From the NCBI GenBank assembly GCA_023512835.1, contig CM042084.1, positions 45,493,609 to 45,557,608 of the forward strand: DNA of 64,000 bases. Reading direction: 5' to 3'. Below, in pieces: positions 34,459 to 46,982 of the stretch (its first letter is position 1; each line of letters starts with the position of its first letter). A program made the translations under genes and the position numbers. A model generated the notes under the pieces. That model worked only from the letters and a program-made list of their open reading frames with translations, did not search any database and was not told the origin of the DNA. This DNA comes from Taxillus chinensis (taxonomy: Eukaryota > Streptophyta > Magnoliopsida > Santalales > Loranthaceae).

Positions 34459-34470
34459 ATTGGGGGAGAT
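34459..34470 (+). other. Element I polypurine tract
   Basis: 'attgggggagat' directly before the 3' LTR start TGTTGG; the same phrase precedes the H 3' LTR. Confidence 0.85.
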
Positions 34471-35895
34471 TGTTGGATCAAGCCCGAATTTGGATAATGT
34501 CGATAAAGCCCTATGTAATTTGATCTCGAGATCTTGTGTTTCTTTGATCGTTGCAGAAGATATGTTATTAATCCAGAGATACACTCGTGAGAGCAAAGCT
34601 AAGGACAGGATACATAATCCTGATCCGGACAAGAGTGAGTGTCGTCAAACACTTGGTAAATAACCAAGTCACCAATACATACAGAATAAGGAACATTCGT
34701 GCGGACTAAGAACTTAAAAGCTACAGATTACGGAATCTGCTCTTGATGCCTCAAACGGACTAAGTCAAACTGATGCGGAGTAAGAGTCTTGGTCTACAAG
34801 GTCGCACGAGGTTAAAGAGTCGACACGGAGTTAAAAGTTAAGTCTTCCCCTCAAGCGAACTAAAGTAAAGAAGACACGGAGTAAGGCATCCGAGTTTTTC
34901 ATACATATGGAGTAAGGAAGTATCAGGGAATAAGGACCCAAGTCTTTATTTGCATGGAGTAAGGAAAGTAGATGCGGGGTAAGGAACCGGACCACTCACT
35001 CATACGGAGTAAGGATGCGCTAGTACGGAGTAAGCCATCCGATCCTTTAAGCTCGCACAGAGTAAGGAACTTATATACGGAGTAAGGAACTTACATACGG
35101 AGTAAGGAACTTACATGTGGAGTAAGGAAGCGCTGATACTGAATAAGCACTCCGACCTTCTCATTCACACGGAGTAAGGAAGCACGACACGGACTAAGGA
35201 TTTCAGTACCAAATAGACAGAAGAGTAAGCAACCACCGACACGGAGTAAGGTTCCGAGCTTCATTAGCAACAGAAGTAAGGAAAATTACACCGGACCAAG
35301 AAGATGCTACTTCAACATACCGCATTTAAAGTTATCGGCTCGTGGTGTCCCAATGTAAGACAAACTCATTGAGAACCCTGAAGAATCTTACACGTGGATC
35401 ACCCGGATATTTGGACACAACTTTTAATTATACTTGGGAACTCACAAAGGCACTTATACTCTTCAAGCCCAAGATCTTGAGCTCCACAAACCGCAGCAGT
35501 CAAGGCAGAGAGATTACCGAGGAATAGTTAGTGCTGAACGCTTTCCGGAACTACGAGTTCCAAGGGTGTCTCTTAGGAATGTTTGTATAAATATTCATAC
35601 TTGTACATTTGTGTAAAAAAGTATGTGAGTGAGCCTGAATCAATCCTGTGTATGCACAAGAGGTCAAGAGATAATATAGGCTAGAGTGTGAATCCTTTTT
35701 ATAAACAGAGTGTAAAAGAGTCTTGCTTATATTTTATTGTATTTATCTTTTGATAATAAAACAAAATACTTCCACTATTTGGTTATTTTCCTAGTTGATT
35801 CTATCACTTAACTAGATAAGTGTTTGTGTCATAAGAGAATAAAAAGAGTTTGGAAAAGAGCCTATTCACCCCCCTCTAGGCTCCAAGGGACATCA
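34471..35895 (+). mobile_element. Element I 3' LTR
   Basis: 1425 bp, collinear with the 5' LTR. It has one copy fewer of the 20-bp 'acggagtaagg' tandem unit and several one-base gaps, for example 'gcccgaattt' against 'gcccagaattt'. Confidence 0.92.
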
Positions 35896-37938
35896 GGCTT
35901 GCTCCAGTTGCGAGGTGCCAATGGTGCAGGTCAGAGTGAAACTACCCGGATCTTTAAGCTTGGGTGGTAGCTTGTGCTGCACCATCGCATCGATATCGTT
36001 TGTGAGAGCCACTATCTCACAATCAGTGTAGCTTCTCCTCTTGGACAGCAGATCCTTTAAAAATTTGACACAGCCAGGCATCTGTTCCATGGCTTCTATG
36101 AATGGGATGTTCACCTCCATCTTCTTGAATACGTCTAAAAATTTCTAGAACCGAGCATCTAACTTCTTTTTCCTCAGCCTTTGAGGATACGGCATAGGAG
36201 GTTTATATGGACCGGAGTGCTAGCTTCAGTTGACCTGGCGTCGGTTGACTACTTCTAGCCTTTCCCTTCTAGTCCTTATGCCGCTCAAAGACCTCCTTCT
36301 TTAGCTTCCTCCTAGGCATGCTGTTCCGACTCCTCATTGTTTGGCTCAATTGCCTTCTCTCCGCGGGTAGTTCTTTCCCACTTCTAAGCATTATAGCTTT
36401 GCATTTCTCCCTTGGGTTGTACTCCGTATTGCCGGGAAAAGTATTTGATGAAGATGGCCTAACCGCATTTGCTAACCGGCCAACGTTGCTCTATATTCTT
36501 CATAGTAGCTCCAAGATCCTGGATAAAGTGGTAAGGGACTCAATCCTTGTCTCCCGCTTACTCATTCTCGTCGGTTGCTTGCTTAGCAAATTGATAAAAG
36601 AAGTTCCGCATCTCCTCATCCTTTGCCTTCTCTTTGTCTTCCTCCTTTTGTTGAGGCATCTTCTGGAACCAAGGAGGAAGTTGTGGCTGAGAATGTTCTC
36701 TATACTGTGCTGCTCTAGTAGCAGGGACCTTATTCTGCCTTGGCCATAAGTAAGGCTGTTGTTGAAATTGTTGAGGTCCTCCCTGATTCTGGAAGTTGTT
36801 GGGCTGAGGAGGATTCTGGTACTGATTTGGATTCTGAAATTGTCTCTGGAATCCTCCACCTCGATTCCCAACATATTGGGCTTCTTCGTATAGCTGGGCT
36901 ACAACAGCGTCTTCAGCAACTGCCTTGGGTTGCTCAGCTCTGCCCTCCATGCGAACAACCATGACTAACATTTGCTCTATCAACAACTCCATCTTCCTTG
37001 TCAACTCATCGAACTGAGTTGAATTTGATGAGTTTGAAACTGCAGCCACCGGCTTAGCTCTAGGACGCCTGTCATTGGACCATTGGCAGTTGGACAATGC
37101 CATTCGCTCTATAAGCTCCACTGCTGCAAAAGGCTCCATCATCATGAATGCTCCTCCAGCGGCTGTATCTATCATGCTCCTTGTATTTGCGTGCAGGCCT
37201 CGCATAAAAAGATTCTACTTGTAACAATTCTGGCCTGCCATGATTAGGACACCTCCTAACCAAGTCTTTGAATCGCTCCCAGGCCTCGTACAGCGACTCA
37301 TCACCATGCTGGGTGAATTGATTTATTTGGCTCCTTAAATGAATAACTCTTGTTGGTGGAAAGTACTTGGAGAGAAACTTCTCCACCATTTGGTCCCATG
37401 TGTGTATGCTGCCAGCAGGTAGGGACTGGAACCAACCAAGAGCTCGGTCCTTCAGTAAAAATGGGAAGAGTCGCAACTTCATGGCGTCATCCGAGGCTCC
37501 ATTGATTTTGATGTTGTCGCAAATTTGCAAAAATCGCGCTAGATGGTTGTGTGGATCATCTAGTGCCGTGCCTCGGAATGCATCTTGCCCAACCATCTGT
37601 AGTAACGCAGGCTTCAGCTCAAAGTTATTTGCTTGGACCGGCACCCTTCTAATGCCTGAGTACTCATCCGATAGTACAGGTCTAGCATAATCCATGAAGG
37701 TCCTAGGCTGATAACCTCCTTGGCCATTGTGTCCCTGATCGTCTCTTGCTCTGTTTTTAGCCATGATTTCTTCACACAAGGTATTTAAGCACAAGGTATT
37801 TAAGCCTTCCAACTGCTGTTCAGCTGCAGCTAAGACCCTCTGAGCCCTTTGCTGCTCTTGCAATGTCCGTTCGATTTCGGGATCGTATGGCAATAACTCA
37901 CCCTTGGTGTGACGTTTTCTCAAACACGTATGGTGCAC
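35896..37938 (-). pseudogene. Element E gag and start of protease region
   Basis: Minus strand: 37072-37938 (288 codons) with the Athila Gag core 'LRLFPFLLKDRALGWFQSLP' and 'MVEKFLSKYFPPTR'. The frame shifts near 37205 and continues in 36558-37205, with a Gln/Asn/Pro-rich C-terminus ('NPNQYQNPPQPNNFQNQGG') and no zinc knuckle visible. A decayed linker with stops (36121-36557) leads to 'KLDARF' and 'EVNIPFIEAMEQMP' (up to 36120), the usual approach to the Athila protease. The last residues 'TSQLEQA' join directly to 'KALCDLGA' at 26796. Gag builds the particle. Confidence 0.88.
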
Positions 37939-38068
37939 CCCTGAAAAATTGCAAAAATAAAGAAATACCAGGTAACACCGTACTAGAAAATTAAAAGAAA
38001 GTAAAAATCCAGATCACAAATAAACTTAAGCACCTAATGTCACTTAATCCTAACAACGTTTGGCTTGC
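37939..38068 (-). other. Element E leader
   Basis: Short untranslated region between the primer site and the gag frame. AT-rich. No further feature. Confidence 0.6.
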
Positions 38069-38087
38069 CTCCCCGGCAATGGCGCCA
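38069..38087 (-). other. Primer binding site of E (tRNA-Asp type)
   Basis: Minus strand TGGCGCCATTGCCGGGGAG, one mismatch in the core to the tRNA-Asp primer site used by Athila/Calypso elements. It lies six bases from the LTR end. Confidence 0.85.
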
Positions 38088-38093
38088 AAAACT

Positions 38094-39610
38094 TGACCAT
38101 TATAAATTGTGTCTATAGGTTTTGCAGCAAGTGCACTGGTCAAGTAATAAAATGGAGTATTAAGACTCCGGTTGTCGAACCCACGGGGAGGTAGCTAATG
38201 CTGTTAAGCAGCAAGCACTAAGCTAACAAGTTGATTTTATGTCTAGACAATTGATTTTTGTTGTGCAAATAGTTTGAACGAAAAGTGATTAAATCAGAAT
38301 GTTGGCAAGCTGTTGGTATAGAAATTTCAGTGATTAAGGATCTAGGGTCACAATGTTTACCACCCAATCAATTGTAATAGTCTAGTTATGGCTCTTGTTC
38401 TTGATTTATGTTCTAGTTCATGTTCATGTTGATTATCTCCTACCTATCTTACGTTTGATCCATTCTAAGATAGATTTAAGGCTTTTATCCCATTTGGTCC
38501 ATGTGAATAGAAGTGATCAAGGTAGATAAACAATCTAATAGTTGTAGACTTGGTCCATCATACAATATTAAATCTAATTCACTAGTGTTCAACCCTAGAC
38601 AACGGCTAAGATTACCTAATTATGCATAAACTAGGCATTCCCATTCAAGCAAGTGAATTAAACAAGAACTGAATTTTATTTTATTGAACAACCAAACTGA
38701 ATACAATTTATTGGGGGCTACATTGCTCCCCTAGACTAACAAAACTACTCCATAATCATGACAAAAGCAATAACAATTACAAGAAAGAACATGATTACAG
38801 TATCCAGGACAACAAAGGAAGACCCCAAGATGAACCAGGACTCCAACCTCCAAAGTCTCCAATACCTGCTGCCCAAAATCACTCCTTGCCAAGGACAATC
38901 CGATCTTTTAACAATGGCTATAGCTCTTTTTCAGAACTCAGATCGGATTCTCTCCCTCAATATGCTTTACAATGCCTCCAAAGACCCCTATTTATAGGAT
39001 TTAGTGGGCCAAATTAGGGTTACAAAAGGTGTGCCCTAATTATAAATGTGGTCGCAATTTAACGACGTCGTTTTGGTTAATGACACTATTTAACGTTCTA
39101 GGCTCAATAACACTCAAACTACACCAAATTTGACCCCAGTCCTTTAGAAGAAAATGAGTAAAACAACAAAACACATCATTTGGAGCTCCAAAATGCCTGC
39201 ACACGAGAATGCATGTGAGAAGAGCCTTTTCACGTGCAGCTCCAAATCATCCCAAATTTGCTCCAAAGCTTCCTCTTGAGTTGTAGAAGGCATCTAAGCA
39301 ATAAAATCCTTGCACGTGAGAATGCACATGAAAAAGCCTTTTCACGTCCACCTTGATTTTGCCTTCATTTTGTTTCCATCTTCTTCCTATAGCTTCCTCT
39401 TAAGTGTATGGAGTGATCTAGCCAAGGTGTGTGGGAAAAAGTTGCTCCAAAACTTGCCAAAAACACTCAAAAAGTACCACTATACACCAAACAGGGGTCT
39501 TCCTAGGGGTTAGAGCAAATATGTGTAAAATATCATGCAAATAGGTACAAAACATACTCTAAAAACACCCTAAATAAGGCCTAGGATAACGACATAATTG
39601 CATGTTATCG
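38094..39610 (-). mobile_element. Element E 5' LTR
   Basis: 1517 bp on the minus strand, starting at 39610 (first base of the terminal TG dinucleotide changed) and ending GGTCA at 38094. It contains about 245 bp missing from the partner. It carries two CACGTG hairpin modules (about 39210-39350) and a decayed copy of the palindrome near 39060. Confidence 0.9.
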
Positions 39611-39615
39611 GTGAT

Positions 39616-40320
39616 CTCCTATATAGATGTTGGCCTTCAATGGAATATTTTGTTTGGATATGATGTTGAGTCCGGGGTCGTGGATTTTCGGATTCGTTCC
39701 CGGGGCAAAGGACCCTAGGGGCCATTAGGGCGTTGCGTTATTCATTCCGTGGTGATATCGTCGGAGTTAGTCCCGTGGTAGGACTGCGTGGGGGAGACTT
39801 AGAGTTTCTGGGGTAGTCACGTCAATATAAAGATTATGTTGATATGATATCTATGTGAATTGATAATTATGGATTGTGTGTGGATTGTTGGTTACATGTG
39901 TATATCTGATATGCTGCAAGTATGACTATGTGTGCTATGTGATTGTGAGCATGTGTGGCTGATTGTGAGCATGTGTGGCTAATTGTGAGCCTGTGTGCCT
40001 AATTGTGAGCCTGTGTGGCTGATTGTGAGCCTGTGTGGCTGATTTTGGAGCCTGTGTGGCTCCGTATGTGGAGCCTGTGTGGCTACGTATGTGGAGCCTG
40101 TGTGGCTGTGGAGCCTGTGTGGCTGTGGCTGTGGTTGTACCTATTCTTGTGACTTGCTTGTGTTGATATACTCTTTGTGAATGTTGTTTATACCTGTTTA
40201 AATACTTGTACCATGACACTACACCTGTACACGTTGACATATAGATACTAGGAGCATGGAATGGGTTGGGGAGACATGATCCCTACTGAGCTGTGGTTGC
40301 TCACCCCTCCTACTGTCCTT
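39616..40320 (+). mobile_element. Chromovirus LTR F, part 3
   Basis: After the GTGAT duplication it resumes with 'ctcctatatagatgttggcc', the right side of the hairpin cut by E. A stretch at 39670-39830 has no counterpart in the other LTRs. A minisatellite of about 20 bp ('gattgtgagcctgtgtggct') fills 39945-40135. The conserved 'gagcatgg..ttggggagac..gctcacccctcctac' block ends near 40315. The usual U5 terminus GGGCGTGACA is not found, so the right border is unresolved. Confidence 0.7.
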
Positions 40321-40767
40321 CTTTCCCATTTCTGTGTACTTATTGTCTCAGTTACTTTTTGTTTATATCTTTAATCTGCTGCCTACTGTCCTATACTGTC
40401 TTGTGTTGCTCCCATGTGTTCTGGGGCTTGTTCTCACCCCGAGAAAGGGGAGTATCTCTCGGGGGGAGCAAGGTCGTAGGGAAGTTATTTTTGACAGAAG
40501 GCAGCTAATGAAGAGATTCATGCCTACGAGGGAGAGGTCTCAGGAGGAGCAAGGTCGTAGGGGAAGTTATCTTCATCGAAGGCAGCTAACGAAGAGATTC
40601 ATGCCTACGGGAGAGAGGAGTGTGCAATTTTCCTTAATTTGGATCTCCTCCAAATTTTTCATATGCAAAGATATTTTTTGTTAACTTAAAAATGCCCAAA
40701 AGAAGAATTGTAGTCTCGGACTTCATGATTTTCACCGGTTGTTAACTTACATTAAATAGGGGGAGAT
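40321..40767 (+). other. Remnant of copia H 3' end with 27-residue repeat
   Basis: A 116-codon frame (40334-40684) contains an 81-bp direct repeat (40465-40545 and 40546-40626) coding for 'EQGRR..RRQLxKRFMPT' twice. It is followed by a copia-like 3' non-coding stretch and the PPT 'tagggggagat' (40757-40767). Origin of the repeat is unknown; it may be the tail of a gene after H pol or part of F. Confidence 0.5.
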
Positions 40768-41806
40768 TGTTGGATATATAGGATTTGATTGAAGCTGCCA
40801 AGATACGGTCTAAGTCTTGAGACTCGTAGATTCGAAGGGTCGTAGGGTCGAAGAGTCAAAGTTAGTACAAGTAAAACTGTCACAGGACATCTAGGCGAGA
40901 GGCTCGTAGACTCGTAGGATTTGGAGACTCGAAGCATACTTGTGACAGAACACATTGCGACTCATAGATCCAGGGTCGAAGGTCGTAGAGTCGCAGTGCA
41001 GGAAAAGAGAGCGTTATTGTAAGCAACGATTAAATTCAGAGACTCATAAAGTCGAAGAATTTTAAAGAACAAGAAGTAAACTTAAATAACTCGATGACTC
41101 AAAGCCCGTAGAACAGTAGAGTCCCCTAGAGCGCTCATGTCACTAATAGAACTTAAAGTACCGGTGACTCGTAGACTTAAGGGTCGAGAGTCGAAGCCTT
41201 AAAACACTGTTAAGAAAAACAAGACTCACAGACTTGTAGTTCAAGGTCGAAGAGTCGAAGCCAAAAAAGACTAACCCACATAAAATGAAACCGTAACTCG
41301 AAAGTCGTAGAGTCGTAGACTCAAGGGATATAGGTAATTTACGGAACTTGTCCGGCACATCACAAACTCGAAGATCATGAAGGCAGAGAGTTATAGCTGA
41401 AGGGTCGTAGACTCGCAGAACTGTAACAACGGTAGATTAGGCGCACTTCAAAGAAGTCACTCTAAGAGCCTTTAGGATAGTTGCAGACTCAAGAGTCGTA
41501 GACTCGCAGAGTCACGGACGTACGATTAATAGAGTGACACAATAAACTTAATCTAACTCGAACTCTAGCCTCGAAGACTCGAAGATATGTGAGTCGTAGA
41601 CTCGCAGATATCAACACTGTAAAGCCTAAAGTAAACTTCCGCAACTTCAACAGGCTCTAAATGAAACCTTCAAGTCACTAAACCTACGAGGCACCCACCT
41701 TCAAGGCATACTTACAACCCTAAGCATATTCACTTAGCGATATCTTCAACTAGGGTTTGTACAGTAAGCTTGCGCCGTCTCGAGCAATTGGAGCGCAGTT
41801 AAAGTC
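40768..41806 (+). mobile_element. Copia H 3' LTR, first half
   Basis: TGTTGGATATATAGGATTTG at 40768. It matches the first 1.2 kb of the 5' LTR, with the same 'gactcgtag/gtcgaag' words, to 'ctagggtttgtacagtaagc' and beyond. It is cut by chromovirus B at 41806/41807; 'aagtc' (41802-41806) would be the left target duplication. The rest lies outside the window. Confidence 0.88.
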
Positions 41807-43644
41807 TGTCACGCCCCGGTTTTCCAACCCGAGGAGACCGGAACGTGACCCTCCCTTTACCCGGGTTTGGATAAAGGGGTGGAACACAACATACACTTCA
41901 GAAACCAAAATCACACAACTATTTAATTGAAACCATATGCCTTTATTTTGTTTCAAACTTCATTACAATATCTCCCCGCTGGGGTTACAATGCCTCAACA
42001 AAATTACATAATGCAAATAACACAAAACAAAGCCACAATACATAACTCTTCCACCTTGGTGCTCCCACCAAACGCCTGTAGGTTCCTTCAAGAAAACACA
42101 CCATAGTAGGAGGGGTGAGCATCCACAGCTCAGTAGGGATCAAGTCTCCCCAACCCATCCCATGCTCCTAGCATCTACATGCCATGTGTACAAGTGCAGT
42201 GTCGTGTTACAATAATTTCAACAGACAATAACAAACCACACCAGTAGTTACAATTCTCTACCACACAAGCCACAAGTGATTTAACCGCCTCTTCAGGCCA
42301 ATGATTTAACCGCCTCTCAGGCATAGTTTCCACAGTCAGTCTCACTGACATTAACTCAGCCTCTCAGGCTCCACAGTCAGTCTCACTGACATTAACTCAG
42401 CCTCTCAGGCTCCACAGGTACACAAGCATTGCCTCAGCCTCTCGGGCTTCTTAGGCTCCACAGACAACAACAAACATTTAACATATATCTCAGTTATTCA
42501 GGCATAACAACAAACACTTAACATGCAAGTCTACCCTGGTATAACATCAAACACCTAGCATGCATATCCTCACAGACATTACATCAAACACCATTCAGGC
42601 ATAACCACACTGGCATAACATCAATCGCATAACATGCATGGCCTCACAGGCATAATATCAAACACCTAGTGTGCAGTGCCACACAGGCCTAATCTCAACC
42701 CCATACATGCCACTGAAGGCCAACATTCATATAGGAGGTCACACCTATATGAATTTACATATAGATAGTATAACAATAACAGTAGAGAAGCTCTATAAAT
42801 CCTCTACACAGGGCCCAACCCAAGAACAGATCAGGTGAGACAGAACCCCTACCTTGGAAACGTCCTCCCGCTCTTGCTCCCATGCTAGACGCCGTCCTCC
42901 CCACGCAAAATGTTCCGGCAGCAAGCCAGCCAGCCTCTCCCTCCCTCTCTCACTCTCTCTCGGCGATGGCTGGTGGAGCAACAAACCCTAAACCTAAAAC
43001 AGAGGGCTCTTCATCCTTATATAGACAACACAACATCAAAACGACGTAGTTTTGATTAAGGGAATCCCAAAGATCAAAACAACGTAGTTTTGATTATACA
43101 AGTTGCAACCTTTTCGCATCCATACTCGACAAAATATCCATAATACCAACATGGTCCTTTGGGAAAAGATGATTAGAATAACAAAACTAAGGTAACCATG
43201 CAAAAACATGTCCGCATGCCAATTTGAACGCCAATCCCCCAAGCGGCGTGCAGCCCAAAAGCACTCAAACTTTACCCCAAGCCTCCTTGCATCTTGTAGG
43301 AGGCCAGAAGCAAAAATATGCTTGCACGTGAAATGGTTGAATTCACGTGCAGCTCCAAATGCTCTGAAATTTCGTGGTAGGTAGAGGACCTCATTCTAAG
43401 AAACTTTTGTTCTTGCACACCAATTGTTTGAGGCCATCTACTATATCAAAAGTGAGCTCCAAAATCTGCCAAAACGACTTAAAACCGCATGTATATGCAT
43501 AGCATCTTCCTAGGGCATAAATGCACGTTATCACTTGTCACATGCACCTCCCAAAAGTCCCCTTTTGGGCTCATCTCTTACCTCAAACTTGTGCACCAAC
43601 ATCCAAGGTGTTTGTGGTTAACCTCTTACACACGGGTCATTACA
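41807..43644 (-). mobile_element. Chromovirus B 3' LTR (J)
   Basis: Minus strand TGTAATGACCCGTG to GGGCGTGACA, 1838 bp. It has hairpin module 'cacgtgaaat..attcacgtg' (about 43325-43362), palindromic boxes (43035-43095), TATA (CTATATAAGG at 43015-43024), a short CT tract, hairpin TTCATATAGG/CCTATATGAA (about 42725-42752), and minisatellite units (42270-42415). Confidence 0.92.
42086..42852 (-). other. Candidate LTR leader intron (J), 767 nt
   Basis: Minus strand donor-like CCAAG|GTAGGGG and acceptor-like TTTTCTTGAAG|GA. Confidence 0.35.
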
Positions 43645-43660
43645 TCCTTCTCCCCCTTAA
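43645..43660 (-). other. Chromovirus B polypurine tract
   Basis: Minus strand 'cttaagggggagaagga' adjacent to the 3' LTR start. Confidence 0.85.
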
Positions 43661-43982
43661 GACTTTTCGTCCTCGAAAATAAACAATATGCAAGGAAAAC
43701 CAACACAAGCTACCCATTTGCCACACGGCGAGCCACAACACCCAAATGGGTCATACACCGCGCACAACACATAACAAAGACATAACAAGGTACCACCATA
43801 ATCCATAACCACATGCATCACAATAATGCATATAACACATATCCGCATGTCACAAATACACATCTCAAAACACATCACAAATATGAACACATGTCTAAAA
43901 GACAATACAAATACAACAAATCATACACAACTAATACAAGAAAAGACATCACTATCCCTCGACCAACAGCCACCTCCCACTC
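43661..43982 (-). other. Chromovirus B 3' non-coding part
   Basis: Between the pol stop and the PPT. AT-rich, homologous to 55301-55593 of A. It contains 'tttcgaggacgaaaagtc', a phrase that also occurs near the PPT of A. No gene. Confidence 0.7.
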
Positions 43983-45273
43983 TTAAGATTGTTCGTCCTC
44001 GAACAACTCGGGATGCCGCTCCCGCATCAGGGACTCACGCTCCCAAGTCTCCTCCTCAATGCCACGGTGCTGCCACAAGCACGCAAACCAAAGGAATAGC
44101 ATGACCACACAAAAGTTTCTCCCGCCGGTCGATGATACGGATAGGGGCCTCAACAACGGACATGTCATCCCCAACATCCAACGTCCCCCAATCGATCACA
44201 TGAGTGGGGTCGGGTGATACTTCCTCAAACGGGACACGTGAAACACGTTGTGCACTCGACCCGGTCGTGGTGGTAACGCTAACCGGTAGGCCACGGGCCC
44301 CACACGATCCGGAATCGCAAAAGGACCAATAAACCGGGAGATAGCTTGGAACCTCGCCCAAACCATCGATGTCCACGACGTGGAGAGACACGAAGGAACA
44401 CATGATCGCCTCACGTAAAACTCCAAAGGTCGCCGCCGCTGGTCCGCATAAGATTTCACTCGACTCAGCCGATAACAACCGCCGACGAATCAACTTAACC
44501 TTCTCGGTAGCCTCTTGAACCATCGTGGTCCCAAGAGAGTCGTCTCCCCCACTTTGGTCCAACACAAAGGTGATCGACATGGCCGCCCATACAACGCCTC
44601 AAAAGGAGCCATCCCAATGGATGCCTGATAACTGTTGTTGTAGGCAAACTCCACCAAAGGAAGGTGCGTTGCCCACGAACCCCCAAAATCTAACACACAG
44701 GCCCGTAACATGTCCTCCAAAGTCTGATTCGTCCTCTCGTCGGCCGTCAGTCTCAGGGTGAAAGGCTGTACTCAAGTGAAGTTTGGTCCCCATAGCCTCC
44801 TGTAAACCTGCCCAAAAACGGGAAGTGAACCTCGAATCCCGGTCAGAGACAACCGACGATGGTACTCCATGCAGTCTCACAATCTCGTTCATGTATAGCT
44901 GACTCAAGGTCCCAATAGAGTCCCACTCGCGAACAGCTAGGAAATGGACCGACTTTGTGAGTCGATCCACAATCACCCAAATCATATCCTTCCTCCCAGT
45001 GGTGGGTGGAAGACCAATCACAAAATCTATCGCTATGTGGTCCCACTTCCACTCCGCTATGGGCAATGGCTGTAATATGCCTGCCGGCCGCTGATGCTCA
45101 GCCTTCACCTGCTGACACGTGAGGCACCGCGAAACAAAGGCAGCCACATCGCGTTTCATCCCAGGCCACCAAAAATGTCCTCGAAGCGCATGGTACAACT
45201 CAGGCACAACCACCAAAGGACTCAGGACTGTCCCACCATCACGAACAACAGGCTGTAGTTGCAACATCGCCAA
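43983..45273 (-). pseudogene. Chromovirus B integrase and chromodomain
   Basis: Minus strand. 44599-45273 holds '[27 protein letters not shown]' pieces (Cys pair), the core with Asp in '[11 protein letters not shown]' and Asp in 'VVSDRDSRF'; the His pair upstream is deleted ('VVPEL' joins straight to 'YHALRG'). Frame changes near 44745, 44480 and 44190 break the core and C-terminus ('[14 protein letters not shown]', '[13 protein letters not shown]'). The last part 'EAPIRIIDRREKLL' and '[13 protein letters not shown]' up to 'PELFEDEQS' is a chromodomain, which in chromoviruses directs integration to marked chromatin. Stop at 43983-43985. Confidence 0.88.
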
Positions 45274-46982
45274 CTACTCCATCAGCTTCCAGTCTCTCAC
45301 GGCCACCTCAGCTTTCCCTTTTCTACTCAACGCGTCAGCCACAACATTACCCTTGCCCGGGGTATAGGCAAGAGTAAAGTCAAAGGTCTGCAAATACTCC
45401 ACCCATCTCCTCTGCCTCAAATTCAAGTCCTTCGAGTAAAGATGTACTGAAGGCTCTTGTGATCTGAGAACACCATGAACTTCTCCCCCAAAAGGTAATG
45501 TTGCCAACTCTTCAAGGCAAAGATGACAGTCGCCAACTCAAGATCATGAGTAGGATAATTCTGCTCATGAGGCTTCAGCTGCCTCGACCCATAAGCTACC
45601 ACACTGTGCTCCTGCATAAGCACACACCCCAAACCAACCCTGGACGTATCACAGTACACCTCATATGCGATATCCTCCCGAGGTAACCTCAACACCGGTG
45701 CAGTGGTCAAACGGGTTTTGAGAGTCTCAAACGCCTGCTGGCACTTGTCCATCCACTCAAATTTCACTCCTTTCCTAGTCAACGCCGTCATAGGAGCCGC
45801 CAAACGGGAGAACCTCTCTAAAAAACGGTGATAATAGCCTGCCAAGCCAAGAAAACTACGAATCTCAAAAACATTGGTTGGTCTCTCCCATGATGATACC
45901 GCCTCAATCTTGGCTGGGTCCACTCTAACCCCTTCAGTTGACACCACATTGCCAAGAAAGTGAACCTCCTGCAGCCAAAACTCACACTTGCTAAACTTGG
46001 CAAATAGCTGTTGGTCCCTCAAGGTTTGCAACACGGTTGCCAAATGCTCCACATGCTCCCTCTCGGTCTTGGAATACACCAAGATATCATCAATAAACAC
46101 CACCACAAACGAATCCAAGTATGGAGCAAAGACCTGGTTCATCAAATGCATGAACACCGCTGGCGCATTAGTGAGCCCAAAAGGCATCACTATCCACTCA
46201 TAGTGCCCATACCTGCACCGAAAAGCCATCTTAGGGATGTTTTCCTCCCTAACCCTCAACTGATGATACCCCGACCGTAGATCTGTCTTGGAAAACCACC
46301 GGGCTCCACTCAACTGGTCAAACAGGTCATCGATCCGAGGCAACGGATACTTGTTCTTCACAGTCACCAAATTCAGCTTCCTGTAATCTATGCAGAGGCG
46401 TAGCGTGCCATCTGCCTTCTTAGCAAAGAGCACCGGAGCACCCCAGGGTGAGGTACTCGGCCTGATATACCCCTGGCCCACCAACTCCTCGATTTGCCTC
46501 TGAAGCTCCCTCAACTCGGCTGGCCCCATATGATACGCTACTTGGGAAATCGGACCCGTCCCCGGCACCAACTCAATGGTGAACTCCACACTCCTCTTAG
46601 GTGGCAAACTCCTTAACTCTTCAGGAAAAACATCCTGAAATTGGTCCACAACAGCGGGCCACACCCTCTTTTCCACCTTCCCCTCCTCAGCAAAGGTCAG
46701 GGCTGCCAACCTGTGGGTAATGGCACCCCACTGGTCCAACACTGGCCCGGCTCGACTCGCCTCACGATCCCACTCCCCCTGCAGGGTACAAGAGATCCCT
46801 GCAGGTGTAACGAAGGATACGCGCCGCCGATAACAGTCTATCTTGGCCTGGAAAGCCATAAGCCAATCCATACCCAAGATCAGGTCAAACGTCCTCAAAG
46901 GCATTACATGCAAGTCAAAACTCAGCTCCACCTCTCCTATGGTTAACACACAGTCATGACACACACGTCGTACCTCAATCAT
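45274..46982 (-). pseudogene. Chromovirus B RT and RNase H
   Basis: A 519-codon frame (45423-46982) spans the end of protease ('[17 protein letters not shown]'), RT with '[11 protein letters not shown]', '[13 protein letters not shown]' (first Asp), '[17 protein letters not shown]' and '[12 protein letters not shown]' (catalytic pair), and RNase H with Asp in '[11 protein letters not shown]', Glu in '[11 protein letters not shown]' and Asp in '[11 protein letters not shown]'. A frameshift near 45425 moves the last part ('LAYTPGKGNVVADALSRK') to frame 45274-45507. RT and RNase H look catalytically complete at sequence level, unlike the flanking domains. Confidence 0.92.

Larger units (their letters stand above)
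26797..35895 (+). mobile_element. Sirevirus-like Ty1/copia element I
   Basis: Plus-strand element with TSD GGCTT (26792-26796 and 35896-35900). 5' LTR 26797-28241, primer site 28244, gag 28302-30590, protease and integrase 30655-31476, foreign LTR fragment 31477-31790, env-slot frame about 31849-33976, PPT 34459-34470, 3' LTR 34471-35895. Long LTRs, a large coiled-coil gag and an extra gene after pol fit Sireviruses. RT and RNase H are missing and several frames are broken, so it is defective. Confidence 0.9.
8759..39610 (-). mobile_element. Athila-like Ty3/gypsy element E (nested host)
   Basis: Minus-strand element with 5' LTR 38094-39610, tRNA-Asp-type primer site, gag (35896-37938), protease-RT-RNaseH (24356-26796 plus the end of the gag-pol join), integrase (22151-23165 and 24356 onward), env-slot frame (18826-21210), 3' non-coding part, PPT at 10029 and 3' LTR 8759-10028. 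The TSD GTGAT is at 8754-8758 and 39611-39615. Removing insertions D, K and I leaves about 13.1 kb. Gag, RT and primer-site types place it in the Athila lineage. It is inactive: gag frameshift, pol stops, and a broken integrase core. Confidence 0.93.
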
